Positions 19,347 through 20,881 of a stretch of DNA of 20,881 nt are shown here, one piece after another. The position numbers and the translations under genes are program-made. Each line of letters opens with the position of its first letter. Position 1 is the stretch's first letter. This DNA comes from a virus. The notes below the pieces were generated by a model. The model was not told the DNA's origin and did no database searches. It worked only from the letters and a program-made list of their open reading frames with translations. Location of the stretch: positions 1-20,881 of IMG/VR virus record IMGVR_UViG_3300027730_000181; one strand, written 5' to 3'.

Positions 19347-20819
19347 TTATCCGATTTGTATGTCAACCTCTGTTTCAACCTGTGTCGCAAAGTATGAAAC
19401 CAGGGCAGTAGCAACAGCTGCACATACTGCAACCCTTGATGCCCTTCTACCAATAATCCATGCTCCATCACCATAAGGCAGTCTTGCAGCTGATAAAACC
19501 TGTTGCGTTAATTCTTCTTGATCTCCATGCTGTAAACGATGGCTGTTGATTGCTCCGAGCCATCTGTCGCAGGATTCGCTGTAAACCGCCCCATCCATAT
19601 CGGTGGTAGGTATTCCAGCCTGTTGTAGACGGCTGGCAACCGCAGCAGCTGTGCGCTTTGAGTAGGCGATCGTTTCCACCTGGTATTTTCTAAAATATGG
19701 GGCTACATCGTTGGCAATTGCTAAATCATTTAATGAAAAGTCATTTGACCAGGTGTGCAGTAATTGCACGTAATATCTTTCACCTGGCATTCTTTGTGCA
19801 GCGACTAATGCTCCAAATTTACGATCTGGACTTAAATCTAATCCCATCCACATTGTTTTTTCAGGATCTAATGGAATTGGATCAATTGCGCAGGATTGCC
19901 ATTTTTGTGCATCTACAACTGAGTTAATCGTATCGACCCACTGGCATAAAACTTCTGTGCGCACAATATCTGGCGGATCATTTATTACTGATCTGAGATT
20001 ATCCTCATGAATCGTTATGCCTAAAGATGGATTGGCTTGAGCGAACGCTTCCCAGTTCGGCTCACCCGACGGAAGGGTGATAGGAGTGTTTGGTTCAGCA
20101 CTCCATTCAAACCAACCAATATCATCATTTGCACCACCAGCAGCTGCTAAGGCTCTGGATCTTAAACCATTTAAAACTACACTGTGTTGATCTCCAGCAT
20201 TTGAATAAATCCATGTCTGAGGATTCTTTGCACTTATCATCGTGTATCGCATTGATGACCAAGCGTCTTGATCTTTGTACTCGCGTAACTCATCCATATG
20301 AATGCTTTCTGGCTTACTTATGCCTCTCGAGGCATTGTTGCTTGCTTTAATTACAATTCTTCGATTGCCTTTAAGTTCCAATTCTTCCGCACCATGTTGC
20401 CATCGGATCTTCTTGACCTCGGATGCAAGTTTGTCATTCTCTTCGATTAGGGCAATTATCTGTCTAAAGGTTTCCAGGGAAGTTGTAAGTCGATGGGCTG
20501 ATGCTAGCTGTAAGCCCTCCCCCCACACGTAAGCACCACAAAGCATACGGAGCATCATAAAAGTGGACTTACCATTTTGACGTGCGATTACCAGGCCATT
20601 CTCAGAATGATGCCAGCGACCATCTGGCTTGACCTTGTGCGCATGAATCGCCACAAACTTCTGCCATTCCATCAACGGAATGCCTACCTCAGCTGCAAAG
20701 TCGATCATTTCCTGGCCTTTGGACGGCAAATCATTAAGTTTGGAGTGAATACGTGGAGTTTGCACACCTCCTATTTTCGATTGAGCCTGATCTAAAGCGA
20801 TCTGGTCTGATTCAGTCAT
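19347..20819 (-). CDS. terL: Terminase large subunit, copy B
   Basis: 490 residues, homologous to 4567-6045 along the whole length. Walker A-like VIARQNGKST at ~77-86, Walker B IHMDE at ~173-177, and the nuclease start GLDLSPDRKFG at ~328. It starts at ATG (20819-20817), 2 bases after the HNH stop, whereas copy A overlaps HNH and uses TTG. The first ~8 residues differ fully between copies; from DQAQS onward they align. No Shine-Dalgarno site, so coupling with HNH is likely. Confidence 0.94.
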   Translation of the reverse strand: MTESDQIALDQAQSKIGGVQTPRIHSKLNDLPSKGQEMIDFAAEVGIPLMEWQKFVAIHAHKVKPDGRWHHSENGLVIARQNGKSTFMMLRMLCGAYVWGEGLQLASAHRLTTSLETFRQIIALIEENDKLASEVKKIRWQHGAEELELKGNRRIVIKASNNASRGISKPESIHMDELREYKDQDAWSSMRYTMISAKNPQTWIYSNAGDQHSVVLNGLRSRALAAAGGANDDIGWFEWSAEPNTPITLPSGEPNWEAFAQANPSLGITIHEDNLRSVINDPPDIVRTEVLCQWVDTINSVVDAQKWQSCAIDPIPLDPEKTMWMGLDLSPDRKFGALVAAQRMPGERYYVQLLHTWSNDFSLNDLAIANDVAPYFRKYQVETIAYSKRTAAAVASRLQQAGIPTTDMDGAVYSESCDRWLGAINSHRLQHGDQEELTQQVLSAARLPYGDGAWIIGRRASRVAVCAAVATALVSYFATQVETEVDIQIG

Positions 20820-20821
20820 GT

Positions 20822-20881
20822 TTAATCTGATTCAAAAGGATCGTGCCCGATTGAGGTATTTCGTCGGTTAGAAAGATTGAT
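20822..20881 (-). CDS. HNH endonuclease, copy B, partial (C-terminal end)
   Basis: An open frame enters from the right edge and ends at TAA 20824-20822. Its residues INLSNRRNTSIGHDPFESD align with the C-terminal tail of copy A (VLSNRQNRSISHDTTGSS). This shows that the second unit also continues into HNH upstream of the terminase. The zinc and HNH motifs would lie beyond the window. Confidence 0.8.
   Translation of the reverse strand: MNLSNRRNTSIGHDPFESD

Larger units (their letters stand above)
14772..20881. repeat. Right copy (B) of the ~14.77 kb repeating unit
   Basis: Homologous to 1-6101, gene for gene. The right edge of the window cuts the B copy of HNH, and the left edge cuts the A copy of the gp10-like gene. 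The window therefore spans one full unit plus about 6.1 kb of overlap. Phage-specific genes outside the overlap occur once. Confidence 0.95.

Noticed and set aside
19361-19366. TTGACA upstream of the portal -10 element as a -35 box
   Set aside because: The spacing to TATAAT is 27 bases, far from 16-18, and the bases are codons of the terminase C-terminus.
1-20881. tRNA genes, CRISPR array, integrase, insertion sequence
   Set aside because: Scanning both strands gave no cloverleaf-like segment, no regularly spaced repeats, and no recombinase or transposase motifs. A weakly conserved tRNA cannot be fully excluded without a covariance search.

Overview
The window is tailed double-stranded DNA phage sequence of the siphovirus type. 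Every convincing gene is on the minus strand, so transcription runs from right to left. AT-rich DNA, a prohead protease fused to the major capsid protein, an HNH endonuclease beside the large terminase, an actinobacterial-type lytic transglycosylase and a very small gene set together suggest a minimal actinobacteriophage. It resembles the 14-17 kb siphophages known from Rhodococcus and Arthrobacter. A low-GC freshwater actinobacterial host is my inference, not something the sequence proves.

The main structural fact is a period of about 14.77 kb. Positions 1-6101 and 14772-20881 carry the same genes in the same order: HNH, terminase, portal, protease-capsid, adaptor, tail terminator, tail tube, chaperone and a gp10-like gene. 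The two copies are homologous but clearly diverged. The stretch between them holds all other genes once. The window therefore reads about 1.4 turns of a ~14.8 kb genome, and the overlapping parts come from two related but different genomes. One block of 418 bases at the capsid 3' end (1890-2307 and 16664-17081) is identical in both copies. Closing the sequence there gives a circle of exactly 14,774 bp. This could be a chimeric assembly of two strains, a recombinant concatemer or a tandem array.

Layout in transcription order, right to left. 20881-14816 is structural module copy B, from the end of HNH to the tail assembly chaperone with its -1 frameshift. 14826-10687 carries a gp10-like protein, a short tape measure, a large minor tail protein, a receptor-binding fibre with a C1q-like tip and a small XkdW-like protein. 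10669-9809 is the lysis cassette: CHAP endolysin, holin and a second membrane protein. 9801-8805 holds a small unknown gene and a metallophosphoesterase. 8804-8698 is the longest clear intergenic gap and holds origin- or operator-like repeats. 8697-6773 holds small early-type genes: an HTH protein, a membrane protein, a DUF6378-like protein, an actinophage TSAxGRA-family protein and two zinc-ribbon proteins. 6754-6042 holds an exported lytic transglycosylase and HNH. 6045-1 is structural module copy A.

No DNA polymerase, primase, helicase, integrase, excisionase, repressor, tRNA or CRISPR array is visible, so replication must depend on the host. About 26 genes make up one unit. No stretch longer than 300 bases lacks a gene; the gaps at 8698-8804 and around 6755-6772 are described below. 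Comparing the two copies reveals signals that one copy would hide: a covarying RNA hairpin behind the capsid gene, a conserved CCCAAAA slippery site, and a conserved -10 element placed so that the portal mRNA would be nearly leaderless.
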